Part shown: piece by piece, positions 23,139 through 33,466 of the stretch | How the letters are laid out: every line of letters starts with the position of its first letter | Position numbering within the stretch: the stretch's first letter is position 1 | Origin: Pseudisothecium myosuroides | Lineage: Eukaryota > Streptophyta > Bryopsida > Hypnales > Lembophyllaceae | Direction: 5' to 3' | Length of the DNA stretch: 64,000 bases | NCBI GenBank assembly: GCA_951799445.1 | Contig: OX637289.1 | Coordinates: forward strand, 6,353,321 to 6,417,320 | Notes under the pieces: generated by a model | What the model saw: the letters and a program-made list of their open reading frames with translations, nothing else | What the model was told of the DNA's origin: nothing | Database searches by the model: none | Program-made: the position numbers and the translations under genes

Positions 23139-23486
23139 ATGGAGATCCCAACTGAGAGTCTAAACCTGCATCGGTCTGAGTTCATGGACAAGTATCGCGA
23201 CATCATTGCCAGTTCTGCGAAGTATATGGAGCTGGAGAGGGAGCGCATCGCCAAAGCCAAACGAGATGCAGCAGCTGCTGAGTTAAACAGTAATGATGAG
23301 AATGAGCGAGCGATGAAGTATCGTTCATTGACCAGGGAGCAACACCGATTGAACAAGGCGGACCGGAGGGCAAAACGTTGTGCCATGAACGCGAGCTCGC
23401 GAACTGTTTTCGAGGACGTGACCGGTGTCCAGTTGGTTCAGGAGACTCAGGACGACGTCAAAGTGTTCTTGAAATCAATCAATTAG
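23139..23486 (+). CDS. gene P, copy B
   Basis: This is the paralogue of 9558-9905. Its 115-residue product is identical to copy A. The opposite-strand translation of this stretch is also identical, so the DNA itself is essentially unchanged between copies. It shares the helical body, basic segment and VFEDVTGVQLVQET end. The leader intron signals (CAACAG|GTACTC near 22881 and TGTTGCAG near 23080) are conserved. Function unknown. Confidence 0.6.
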   Translation: MEIPTESLNLHRSEFMDKYRDIIASSAKYMELERERIAKAKRDAAAAELNSNDENERAMKYRSLTREQHRLNKADRRAKRCAMNASSRTVFEDVTGVQLVQETQDDVKVFLKSIN

Positions 23487-25737
23487 TCCCCCTGTCACTG
23501 ACAAAGGGTTAATATTCGTTGCAAAGGCGTCGAGTCACGTAGCTAGTATCATCAATTTCGTTACTTTGACGCGATTCTAGAACCGAAAATTGTGAAATAC
23601 ATTTTTAGGGCCCACAAAGTACTAGGGTCGGACAGTACGTTTGGGACTTCTATTCCTGGGTGCGCATCCTGAAACCTGGAACGAGCCATAGTATTGGAAT
23701 ATATACCGCGAATTTAAACACTGAAATTGAGGTTTACTCAATCGATCTGTTGGAGATTGAGCTACAGAGAAGCACATGTTGCAAAATTTTGTATTGGCGG
23801 GAACTGGAATAAATCTTTAACAGTTTGGCAGCTCGACTGCCGTAATATCTCTCTGGCAGTCTACCCCATGCATGACTGCCATTTTGGTAACAGATAATTG
23901 ACTGTGTTTGTAACTTCTGATAAAACTTTTGCTTATTTACGTCGTAGTACTATACAGTGCTAGTACATAAGACCGTGATTGCAATTGCTTTGAAACGGTT
24001 TTAATTACGTTGACCGCCATATGCAATAAATTTGCAACTATCTTAGATTGCAATAATTTTTTACTATTACAGTTTGTGCAACAATATTTTGGACACATTT
24101 TCATGCAAGTCTCATGCAAGATCACATGGTTGAGTATGTAAAGAAAGTAATGTTTTTCCATTGTAGCTCTTTGCACTAGAAATGGCAGTTTTGTAATGTT
24201 TATTCATGAAGCTTTAAGAGTTAAATTGACGCAATTGCAACACCAGAAATCGTCTACACAAAGCTCTTCAGAATTGGACAAGTTGGTGTAGTTTATGATT
24301 TAGGCCCGAGTGCCGGACGTCCTGAAAGTGGCAAAGTCGTTGGGACACCGCCAAAATGACAGTAACTTACTGTAAGGAGCCTCTGCGATATGCTCTTCGC
24401 ATTTCCGAAGTTATAAACTTGAGCGACCTTGCGAGTCCCAGGCTCCAAAACAAGGCTGCAATGCGACAGAACAATATTGTTGTAATCACAGATTAACGGA
24501 AGGGGGGTAGAAATAAGCTATGTATGACATCCAGGCACATTTCGACTACAAGAAAAATCCAGCAAGGCATATTACCACTGATAAAATCTTCAATATAAAT
24601 CATGAATTTCGTTAAATTGGCGCAATTCAAGCTTAAAAATTGTGACACTCATCTTCCAAAAGGTCTAATTTGAGGCCACGAACCAGGACAGTACGAATTT
24701 CTGTTTCAAGCCACGTGTCCCAGGTGATATGTGCCAAAGTATTCCCTTGAAATACCTCCAAATGAACGAAGTTGTTGTTTGAACAAGTTGGCGTAATCAT
24801 CTACGGCTGGCACAATTTTAGGTTGCAAAATGGTGACATCCATCTTCAGAAAGCTCTACAAACTAAGTCGTTTTGGCTCTGAAAATGTCAAAGTTGTGGA
24901 ATATTGCCAATATATTAAAATTGGTGATTAGAATGCATATCCATTGTTTAACCTTTAACTGCCTAAGCGACCATATATGGCCACTCCAAAGTTTGACTCC
25001 AAAATTTGAGACTCATTTGTATGTGAGCAATTAAATAATTCCTTTGGAATTTCTGAAAAATGTTAAGGACAATATTGAAGGTTAAAAAATGTTAAGGACA
25101 ATATCAAAAAAAATTATTTTTCATTGAAAAAAGTAAATATTTTATTTTTGAGAGGTTCTCAAAAGCATATATGTACCATTAGTGGAAGAGTGAAGTTTGC
25201 CACTTTTACTTGATTTCTAGGCTTTGAGCTGCAAAGCTTACCACTTTCACTTGATTTGAGATTTAAAAAATTGTACTTCTAAAGCCATTTGCTTTGAAAG
25301 TGGTCCCAATGAAAAGAGCAAAGTATTTTCATAATATTCACCATTGAAAATTTAAACATACAAGTATTGTTTTGGAGTTATTTGCAATTTCTACTTATTA
25401 AGAAAAATTGCATTTCAATAATTAAAAGTGAATTGTGTAATGACTTTGATAGCTCTTCATATGAACTTAAGATTTTTGGAAGTGTGCTAACACAATTTCT
25501 AGTTGTTCATGTTACCTCCAAATCTAAAAAACTCTTATACACAAATTTCTCAAACATTGTGGGAGGGACAACATACTAAAAAAAAAATTGTATATGTTTC
25601 TTATTACAATCTGACAACTCCTATGCATTTTTACATACTTAAAATTGGTAAATTGATAAGCAAGCTCCTTAAACATCTGTAAGGTTAGATTTTGAAAAAA
25701 AAACAATTTGATTCATTAGAGATGACCACAAGCGGCT

Positions 25738-25902
25738 TTTTTAAATGGCATGAAAACAATTCAGAACGGCCGTCCTAAAATCTATATCTGTCCTAGATGG
25801 TTCAAAATGGCCATCCTGAAATCTATACCAATCCAAGATGGTGAAAATGGCACACCATCAAAGTGGCACTTGGAATACCGCCATTTTAACGAAATTGCCC
25901 AT
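25738..25902. mobile_element. 194-bp MITE family, truncated copy 3
   Basis: It carries the family interior (AATGGCATGAAAACAATTCAG, CAGAACGGCCGTCCT) and the right end CGAAATTGCCCAT. The left 20-30 bases (ATGGGCAATTTCG) are missing. It lies between the end of duplicon B and the TTAA element at 25956. Confidence 0.7.
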
Positions 25903-25955
25903 TAAACCCATATTCTTTTTTTTTGAGAAAAACACACTTGAAAAAACTTGGGCAC

Positions 25956-26893
25956 TTAACCCCTAAAGGACCATTGTCCCTACGGGGGACAAATGCATTT
26001 TCGGGCAGGTACCTACGGGCTGAAATTTTCTCCTGATTTTTTGAAACTTTTTTTGGAGGTAGAAAAGCTGATTAGCTTCAAGGAAATGTAATTTTTTTCA
26101 CAATTGGTGCCCGGGAAAAAAAGTTATGACCATATAAGCTCAAAACAGGGGACGGGGGGCAGCTCGGGCAGCAAAAAAAAATGGACAAAAATTTGAATTT
26201 TTTTTTTTAATATTTTTTTTCTCATAGATTATATTTTTGGCTATCTAGAAAGCTTTGATTCATTTCATTTGGATATGTTATGAGAAAGTTATGGACATTC
26301 TTGTTTTTTGGGCAGTTAAAGCATCTTCTTGAAAAAATAACTTTAGGATTCATTTCTGAATGAAATTTTTCAATTTTTCAAAAAAAAAAATTTTGCATGG
26401 TCTGATTTACTTGTTAGAACATTCTCGCCATTGGGATTAGTGCATTTTAATTCCATCTAAAATATATGAATATTTTAGATTTTCCTTCTATCTTGTACCT
26501 ACATCTACTTAACAATTTTCTTAAGAATGATAATTAAGTTTTTTTTTAATTTCTTTTTTTTTCTAGACTCTCAACTCAATTCTCCACTATAACAAATAAA
26601 ACCTCAAAACTCTGTAGTGCAAAAATTTTAAGTTAAAAATGTTCAAAGTCAAAAATCTAGTCCCGCAATGTTGCAAAAAACTTGATTTTTTCACTTTGAA
26701 TGCAAATATCTTGCAATCTGTGCGGTCAAAAATTCTAAAAAAAATTCCACACATTCTTATACTAGTTAGGTGTAAGATCCTACGGTTGGATGTGAAAAAA
26801 AAACATTTTTCAAATTTTTTTACTCTTTGCTATAGAAATGGCAGTTTTCAGTGTTTTTTGGCAGAAAAAAGGCCTCGGTCCTTTAGGGGTTAA
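25956..26893. mobile_element. TTAA element, 0.94 kb, reverse orientation
   Basis: It begins TTAACCCCTAAAGGACCATT and ends GGTCCTTTAGGGGTTAA. The interior is the reverse complement of the 18227 and 62456 copies (for example GGTGCCCGGGAAAAAAAGTTATG here against CATAACTTCTGCTCCCGGGC there). No transposase. Confidence 0.85.
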
Positions 26894-26894
26894 G

Positions 26895-27048
26895 GGTTAA
26901 GCATTTCGATTATTTCAAAGCCTAGCTAACAAGGCTGCACCGCTTCAGTGAGGACCTCCAGCTACGACTGTTGGCAATAATAAACAGTCTCCATATCCTG
27001 ACCCATTTTTGGCTATGGCTATGGTTTCTCAACTGGAGTTTCACAAAT
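26895..27048. repeat. left arm of an inverted repeat enclosing cassette C
   Basis: It contains GAGGACCTCCAGCTACGACT and TTTCTCAACTGGAGTTT, which recur as the reverse complement at 31578-31730. The arms are about 155 bases, moderately diverged, and bracket about 4.5 kb that includes genes M-C and P-C. The outer edge abuts the TTAA element end at 26893. Confidence 0.75.
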
Positions 27049-27397
27049 ATGTACTCAAGGCACTGAAGGACCCATAGATTGCCAATTTAATTACCACTAC
27101 CTACAAACTTCAACGAATAATCAATAGGAAGTAGCAGTCGCAGCACATCATCAATTATTTTGCAATGGTCTTACATATGTTGCAACACATGATCAATTAT
27201 TTGCAACGGTTTTGTTTTGGTTCTGGACGTTGCCTTAAACTCATCATTGTCTGTTTTACACCATCAATGGCAAGTCGCTGCAAACTTGCCGCAGGCACAA
27301 ACCCAATGCATATCTAAGCAAAAATTGGATTCAAAGCATTTGAATTTTGGATGATCCTCATACTGTTCATCCTGGCAATTTTATTCTCTTCAGTTCC

Positions 27398-27697
27398 TTT
27401 AAAGTCGGTGCATCTTCTCCTTCAGGCTGCCTTGCTCCACGAGTCTACGTCGTTCTTTTTGCGTACTTTTCATGTACGTCATGCGCAAGTACTTGACCTA
27501 GCTTCTCTGAATTCTTGTCATCTAAATATTGGCAGCCTTTTGAATTAATTGTGTATCCTTGCTTTTCTCATCCTTTCGTCCTTCTCTACGAGTTTCAGTT
27601 TGCAGCTGCTCCTCGCAGCCTCCTCAAGCTGCTCCATATATCAGCAATGGATCAGTCAAGCCAACTTTCAGCCAATCACGTGAGCTCCATAAAATGA
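27398..27697 (+). pseudogene. inverted relic of the 5' part of gene M
   Basis: The plus strand here matches the minus strand of 8700-9020. It shares the upstream leader (GTGCATCTTCTCC, CTAGCTTCTCTGAATTCT) and GCAGCCTTTTGAATTAATTG against GCAGCCTTTGGATTTAATAG, then ATGGATCAGTCAAG against ATGGATCAGACAAA. The frame from 27647 gives MDQSSQLSANHVSSIK and stops. The two repeats of M are gone. The copy is inverted relative to cassettes A and B. Confidence 0.6.
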
Positions 27698-27708
27698 ACT
27701 AGCAAAAT

Positions 27709-27836
27709 CAGCGAATTTTTTAGTGGCGAATTGTCGCCACGCATCGTTACACAACTGGTGCAAATTTGGAGGGATGGAGTGTGAGTAGTGCAAACTTGTC
27801 AGAGCTTCCAACAATTCGCCACTAAAAAATTCGCTG
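27709..27836. mobile_element. hAT-type MITE, 128 bp, perfect 8-bp target duplication
   Basis: It has 25-bp perfect terminal inverted repeats, CAGCGAATTTTTTAGTGGCG at the left and the complement ending CACTAAAAAATTCGCTG at the right. It is flanked by AGCAAAAT at 27701-27708 and 27837-27844. An 8-bp duplication with CA-starting ends is the hAT signature. No transposase is encoded. Confidence 0.9.
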
Positions 27837-28586
27837 AGCAAAATCGTTGAAATTCGATTGCGTTGTTGATCTAGACTCGATAAGTAACATACGCGGCAGC
27901 TTAATTTAGGAACGAAATCTTTATTAAGTCCGGAATTGCGTGTGAAGCTGATAGGTCGACTTGAGGATGCATTTGGAAAAAACATTCATCTATTAATAAA
28001 CCAGCAAAGATCACCCGGTCCTGTACCCTTCACGACTTCATTAATCAATACGTCTAGCTACATTGCAAAAAGAGAGCCTACTATACAAGTCGCGAGGTGA
28101 TTCCAGCTTATAGAGCTGAATATCTGCTGGATTGGATCACTGGAAAAGTACTGTAAGAATAAAAGATGAACCCAGAACGAGTCCATTTCGTTAAATTGGC
28201 GATAATCCATTACTTTTCGGCGGATTAGACCTTTATGAAGATATACGTCACAATTTTTGGTTTGTAGAGTATCGCCGTTCCAAGCACAGGCATGCCATAG
28301 ATGCCAGGTGAGTTGCTCATAAATCCAACTCATGAATCATGACCTAAAGAAACCTGAACTTTTAACCCCCACATGCAATCCCCCATCGATTCTTAAAAAG
28401 CAAGTTAAGTTGATGAAAACATGAAATACACAACACTGCACGTCACCAGTGCCGGACGGAGCCTTGAGGCGCACTAGCTTGTCGTTGCAAATACCACCAA
28501 TTCAATCACGTACTAGCTAAATCAGACCTAGACCAAACTTAAAGCTGTACGTACGTCGGACCAGCTAGCTTATTAAATTGCAAAGT

Positions 28587-29225
28587 CTAATCCGCCTCCT
28601 CATCCTCATCAGATGTTGCGGTCATGTGGAGTTCGGGGGGAGCAGGATTATCACGGCGAGCAGGAACACGACCGCGTCCCACGAGCAGTTGATATCCATC
28701 CGGGGCTGGCAAACCCAAAGGTATGACGATTCTCTTCCTCGGGACTCGACTTGCACCAGCCGCAGGCACAAGTGGACGCTCCTCGGCGGAATTATTTTCC
28801 GGAGTGGGTACGGACCCATTTCCAACAACAGCGCCAAGATTGGGAATTGGGGGCTCCTCATCAACTACTTCCGGCTCATCAACTACTTCCGGCTCGCTTT
28901 CTTCAACGCAAACTTCATGGGGTAGAGAATCGATCGGAGGCTGCACGATGCTTCCATCGATGTCTGCAAGTGCAGGAGCCGGTACAGGAGCCGGTCCTGG
29001 CTGGTGCACTTGATCCTCTGCGGTGACAGAAGGCTCCGCCTGCGCTGCTACTGATGACGGCCCTGCCTGGTCCCTTTGATCCACTGCTGTGACAGAAAGT
29101 TCCGTCTGCGCTGGAGGTGCTGCGTGCTCGAGGAAGCTCTCGGATTCCGATGCGCTGCGAATTCGGCGTGGGCTCGGTTGCTTGCGACGTCCGCTTCCGC
29201 GTCGGGGAGGCTCCGGTGCAGACAT
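28587..29225 (-). CDS. gene M, copy C: diverged acidic/proline-rich relative
   Basis: The 212-residue product begins MSAPEPPRRGSGRRKQPSPR and ends in the acidic TSDEDEEAD. It has a basic Ser/Arg N-terminus. Two 22-residue repeats follow (AQTELSVTAVDQRDQAGPSS and AQAEPSVTAEDQVHQPGPAP), then a Pro/Ala linker, an acidic VVDEPEVVDEEPP duplication and a C-terminal RKRIVIPLG segment. The xDQxxQxG motif is the only clear link to copies A and B. The start at 29225 was chosen because an acceptor-like CTACAG lies just upstream. Composition suggests a disordered nuclear protein, but that is inference. Function unknown. Confidence 0.5.
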   Translation of the reverse strand: MSAPEPPRRGSGRRKQPSPRRIRSASESESFLEHAAPPAQTELSVTAVDQRDQAGPSSVAAQAEPSVTAEDQVHQPGPAPVPAPALADIDGSIVQPPIDSLPHEVCVEESEPEVVDEPEVVDEEPPIPNLGAVVGNGSVPTPENNSAEERPLVPAAGASRVPRKRIVIPLGLPAPDGYQLLVGRGRVPARRDNPAPPELHMTATSDEDEEAD

Positions 29226-30216
29226 CCTGCACTGTAGATCGAGAAAAGAAAAAGCAAACACAAATCAGCACTCGATTCCCAAGCTCACGATAGACCTTAC
29301 AACCTTTCGATCGGACAAGATCAAGTAGTGAGAATGGCAGGGATATTGGTTGACATGACCTAAAAGCAGACAAGCTAGCTACAAACTCTTGGAGGTTAAG
29401 CTAAACATTGCAAGTCAGACCATAACTCGAGAGAAGAGAAGGGCAAGGGCAAGGGCTCTACAAGGAGACTGACGAAAGAGGATACAAGGTGGGAAGAATG
29501 GGATTGCTCAATACAAATGCGGGTTTAAATGCCCCTGCTTGGGTGATGCTGAGCGGTCCTCATTAATTGCCGGTAGCCTCGGTAGTTGGGTAGGTATTCG
29601 TGGCCCAGCTCGTTAGGGTTTAGGAACTTGGACCATTTGCCAAACGACTCTGACGAAAGCGGTGGCCTCGGTAGGCAGGTCTTCGTGGCTGATCTCGTCA
29701 CGGGGGTGAAGTCCTGAATACAAGGTCTCAAACGAGAGTGCAATTAGCGCTTTATTGAGTTCCAACGTTGGGTAACCAGGAGTCAAGCTGCTCAGAGCAC
29801 TGCGGAGCCAGGCCGGAGCCAGGCCATTCACTGCTGGTTCGACCTTCAATACGATTTCTCTAGAGTACGTCCAAGAGAGCAGTGATGATTAAATAGCTTT
29901 TTTGTGTGTTTCAATTGAACGTCGTTGCTTGCGTGGTAAGACGCTCAATTCGATCAATCCATGTCTGATGATTGTTCATGTAAACATATCTGTTGCAGTG
30001 AGCCTTTGTTTCTAGTAGGCTGGGACTGTGTCGAGGTTCGGCCTTCAGCACATTCTCATGCATGCTTTACGTACAATCTAGAAGCCTAGAAAGCATTACT
30101 TTTTAAAGTGAAGTCCGCTGTTTCTTGCATGGTTTGAAGACGCACGCCCAATTCATGTTTGATGATTGTTCATGTTGCAGCGTTTGTTACACGGGCTAGC
30201 TAGGGCCCGGACCGGT

Positions 30217-30917
30217 ATGTCGAGGGACATGGAGGATCAACGTCAGAGAATCAGAGGACGTCGTCGGTACGAACTGACGAACAGGAATGCCGAACCCATT
30301 GCAAGAGCTCAGTTGCATGACGCTGGGGCCTGGAGTCAGAGCAGGTGGAGGGGGACTTGGGAGGACAGAGAAGCTTTAGTTGCACACCAGCGACATCAGC
30401 GACATGAACGCCGAGCCATCGCGACGGCACGGGCTCGTGAATATGCGAGAGCTCGAGCGGTTTCTCGCCGGGCCATGAATGAAATGAAGAAGACAGTCGA
30501 GATTGCAAACGGGAGCGCAGATTTTCGCTTACTCATGGTGGCTGCTTATGGCGAGGGGTTCATGCGGTCCTGGGATTATGCGAGAGCTGTTTTCGAGAAT
30601 GTTACCGGTCTTCGGTTGAAGAAAGAGACTGGGGACAATGAGGACGACGAAGATTTTCTGCAAAAATTGCGGTTGGTACGTACTCATTTGCAAGTTTTAT
30701 GTTTACATTTGTGTGCAATCTATTTGTTTCGTAATAGGCATCGAAGACGGACGTGCATGCCCCCAAGTCTTTGCATTGGAACTTCATTGTTAATAAATAT
30801 AAATTATTCCCTAGCTTGTGCACTGCCGTGCTTAATTGTCCCATGGTGTTTAGCAGATCACGTCACATCTTATGATTAATGAGGTTTTGTTATATCACTG
30901 CGAATTCGCAGGGGTAG
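30217..30917 (+). CDS. gene P, copy C: diverged basic helical relative (spliced)
   Basis: Exon 30217-30675 encodes 153 residues starting MSRDMEDQRQRIRGRRRYEL. An Arg/Ala-rich helical body follows (ATARAREYARARAVSRRAMN), then the family end motif VFENVTGLRLKKET. TTG|GTACGT at 30675/30676 is a consensus donor. The acceptor TTCGCAG at 30905-30911 would add one Gly codon and a TAG (30912-30917), much like the short tails of A and B. An alternative is unspliced read-through to 30879 or an acceptor near 30738. The ATG lies after a TTCATGTTGCAG acceptor, as in A and B. It is divergent from M-C, with 1 kb between starts. Function unknown. Confidence 0.5.
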
Positions 30918-31577
30918 ATGACGTACTGAGATCTCCGATCGAAGGATTTGGAGCCAGTCATCGGATCGATGCCGATTCTTAGTTGTGAAAAATTGCATTC
31001 TGCCAGCCGGAGCGAGCAGAACTTGAAATCTGTCCCATGTAGATTGGTTAACATACTGTATCTACCTATCTTTTCATGGTACGCATCTTCCTATTATAAA
31101 AATAACATTGGTGCAGTCAGCGTATGATCCAGTTCCTTGCTTGCCAGAGCCTTTCCGTTTAGGATTTTTGCTTTACCCCTCCTGATCAATGTGGCATTCA
31201 CCCCCGGCCGGCATTAGTTCATTTCAACATGAGTTCTTGCATTTCGCAATTCATGTACGTGATTTATGCTGGCCAATTGGTTGTGTTTGCTCTGTCTGTA
31301 CTGTACGTCTAGCTGAATTCCATAGCACATGCAGAATGCATGCAGTGGAGAGGAAATTAGATACATTGACGGTCTATACACCATGTAACTACAGAAATTT
31401 TGCTGCTTCGAGGCCGGCTAATTAAATTAAAGTAAGCACAACAAGCACTAACTTAATTATAAGAATTTCTAGTACTAGACTGCAAGAAAACAGAAAAGAT
31501 TGCAAGGTTTGCTCTTGAAAGAAGAATTAACCAATTGGACGCTGTAAGACGATTTGGATTGTAGTACGCAAAAAGTA

Positions 31578-31730
31578 AACTCCAGTTGAGAAACTATAGC
31601 CGCAGCCAAAAATGGATACAGGGCCAGGATATGGAAACTCTTCATTATATTGGGCCAACAGTCGTAGCTGGAGGTCCTCACTGAAGCCTTGGTAGCTAGG
31701 CACCGGAATAATCAGAATGCTTAAGCGATG
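31578..31730. repeat. right arm of the inverted repeat enclosing cassette C
   Basis: This is the reverse complement of 26895-27048 (AAACTCCAGTTGAGAAACTA ... AGTCGTAGCTGGAGGTCCTC). Confidence 0.75.
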
Positions 31731-31744
31731 AATATGCGTTGACT

Positions 31745-32387
31745 AATCATTAATCTTATTAAATTGGCGATACTGCACAACAATGGCATGTTCAGGGCCG
31801 AAACGACTTAGTTTTGAGAGCTATGTGAACATGAACTTTCTCACAATTTAGTAGCCTAGAATTGTGCCAGCCCTAGAATCTTGTTCAAACAACAATTTCG
31901 TTCAATTGGCGGTCTTCCAACACTTAGGCACATGTCACCTGGCACACGTGGCTTGAAACATAAGTTCATACTTGTCTTGGTTTGTGGCCTGAAATTAGAC
32001 CTTTCTGAAGATGTATGTCACAATCTTTAAGCTCGAATTGAGCCAATTTAACGAAATTGATGATTTACATTGACGATTCTATCAGTGCTAACATGCATTG
32101 CTGGATTTTTCTTGTAGACGAAATACGCCTGGATTTCATACATAGCTTCTTTCTGTCCCCTTCCGTTAATCCGTGATTACAACAATACTGTTCTCACTGT
32201 CGCATTGCAGCATTGTTTTGGAGCCTGGGAATCGGAAGGTCGCTCAAGTTCATAACTTTGGAATTGCGAAGAACATACTCCAGAGGCTCCACCTTACAGG
32301 AAGTTAATGTCAAATTGGTGGTGTCCCAACATTGAACATCTTTGTGTAGATGAATGTCATAATTTCTGGTGCTGGAACTATGCCAAT
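31745..32387 (-). repeat. inverted, diverged copy of duplicon sequence 10.63-11.33 kb
   Basis: The plus strand here is the reverse complement of duplicon A: AAGGTCGCTCAAGTTCATAA against TTATAAACTTGAGCGACCTT, and GATTACAACAATACTGTTCT against AACAATATTGTTGTAATC. It contains the same TTAAATTGGC modules. It runs directly into the TTAA element at 32388, exactly as the duplicon relic does. Confidence 0.75.
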
Positions 32388-33165
32388 TTAACCCTTAAAG
32401 GTTCATGACTAAATAACACTATAAAACTGCCATTCCTAGCACAAAGAGCTACAATGGAAAAAAAAACTTTTTTGCATATCCAACCATGGGATCTTGCATA
32501 AGATGTGCATGAGAATGTGTCAGGAAAAAAATTTAGAAACTTTGACCATGTAAATTGTAAGTGGAAAAAAAAGTTTTTTTTCAACCTAGCAATCCTAGGT
32601 TTTTAGACTTAGAATCTTCTTAACTTAATTTGTTGCACTATACAATTTTGAAGTTTAGTCCTTTATGCTAAATAATTGAGTTGAGAATTTAAGGGAAATT
32701 TTTCTTTTATGAACAATTTGATTTTCACCCTTTAAAAAATTATTAAGTAAAAAAAGATACAAGATGGAAGAAAAAATTAAATCACATATAGTTCTAAAAT
32801 GGAATTAAAAGATGTCAATTCTAATGGTGAGATTGTTGTAGCAAGTAATCCACAATCAATAGACCTCTTTGTTTTGAAAAATTGTAAAAATTGGGCTCAA
32901 AAACAAATTTTACACAATTTTTTTCATAGAAATGTTTTGATTGTCCACAAAACTATAAGACTTTTTATAACTTTCACATGACTAATCCAAATTGAATGAA
33001 TCAAAGCTTTCTATATAAACATGAATATAATTTTTAAGTAAATTTTTTTTGAATATTTTAATGTTTTTTTAGCTATTTGAAGTTGAGCATTTTGAGCTTA
33101 GGAAGGCATATTAATATTTTTTCTCAGGCAACAATTGCAATAAAAATTATAAATAATCCCAAAAA
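32388..33165. mobile_element. TTAA element, decayed, right end lost
   Basis: It starts TTAACCCTTAAAGGTTCATG. The interior follows the 18227/62456 copies in order (AAACTGCCATTCCTAGC, ATCCAACCATGGGATCTTGC, AATTGAATGAATCAAAGCTT). No clear TTTAGGGGTTAA end is found; a faint counterpart may be CTTTAAAGCCAGTTAAG near 33290. Confidence 0.65.
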
Positions 33166-33466
33166 GTAAGTACATTTTTTTACCTTCAAAACAACAAAAC
33201 CTCATTGAATTTAGAATTTGACACCATAAAAACCTACCCAATTTTTTTTTAAATCCATTCCTAGACTTTTAATCTTTAAAGCCAGTTAAGAAAATTAATG
33301 AATGATTAAGTGTTATACCAAATATATAGGTTATATAGAAAAATATCATTTTCAACTACTATAGACATAATTATATGTTTAAAGGGTATGAAACATGGAA
33401 TAAAGACGCAATATACACATATGCATATATTTACATTATAAAAATAAATTATACTAATAGAATAAT

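Larger units (their letters stand above)
19760..25690. repeat. segmental duplicon B
   Basis: This is the second copy of duplicon A in the same orientation. It holds gene M-B, gene P-B, a truncated P relic and the same MITE-like modules. Unlike A it carries an extra MITE-like insertion at about 20009-20182. Its end near 25690 corresponds to 12057, just before a TTAA element in A and before a truncated MITE here. Stretches 20747-21948 and 23487-25690 show no supported gene. Confidence 0.9.

Noticed and set aside
28723..29026. Plus-strand frames of 91-96 codons opposite gene M-C
   Set aside because: Shadows of a GC-rich, low-complexity coding region; no conserved counterpart in copies A and B.
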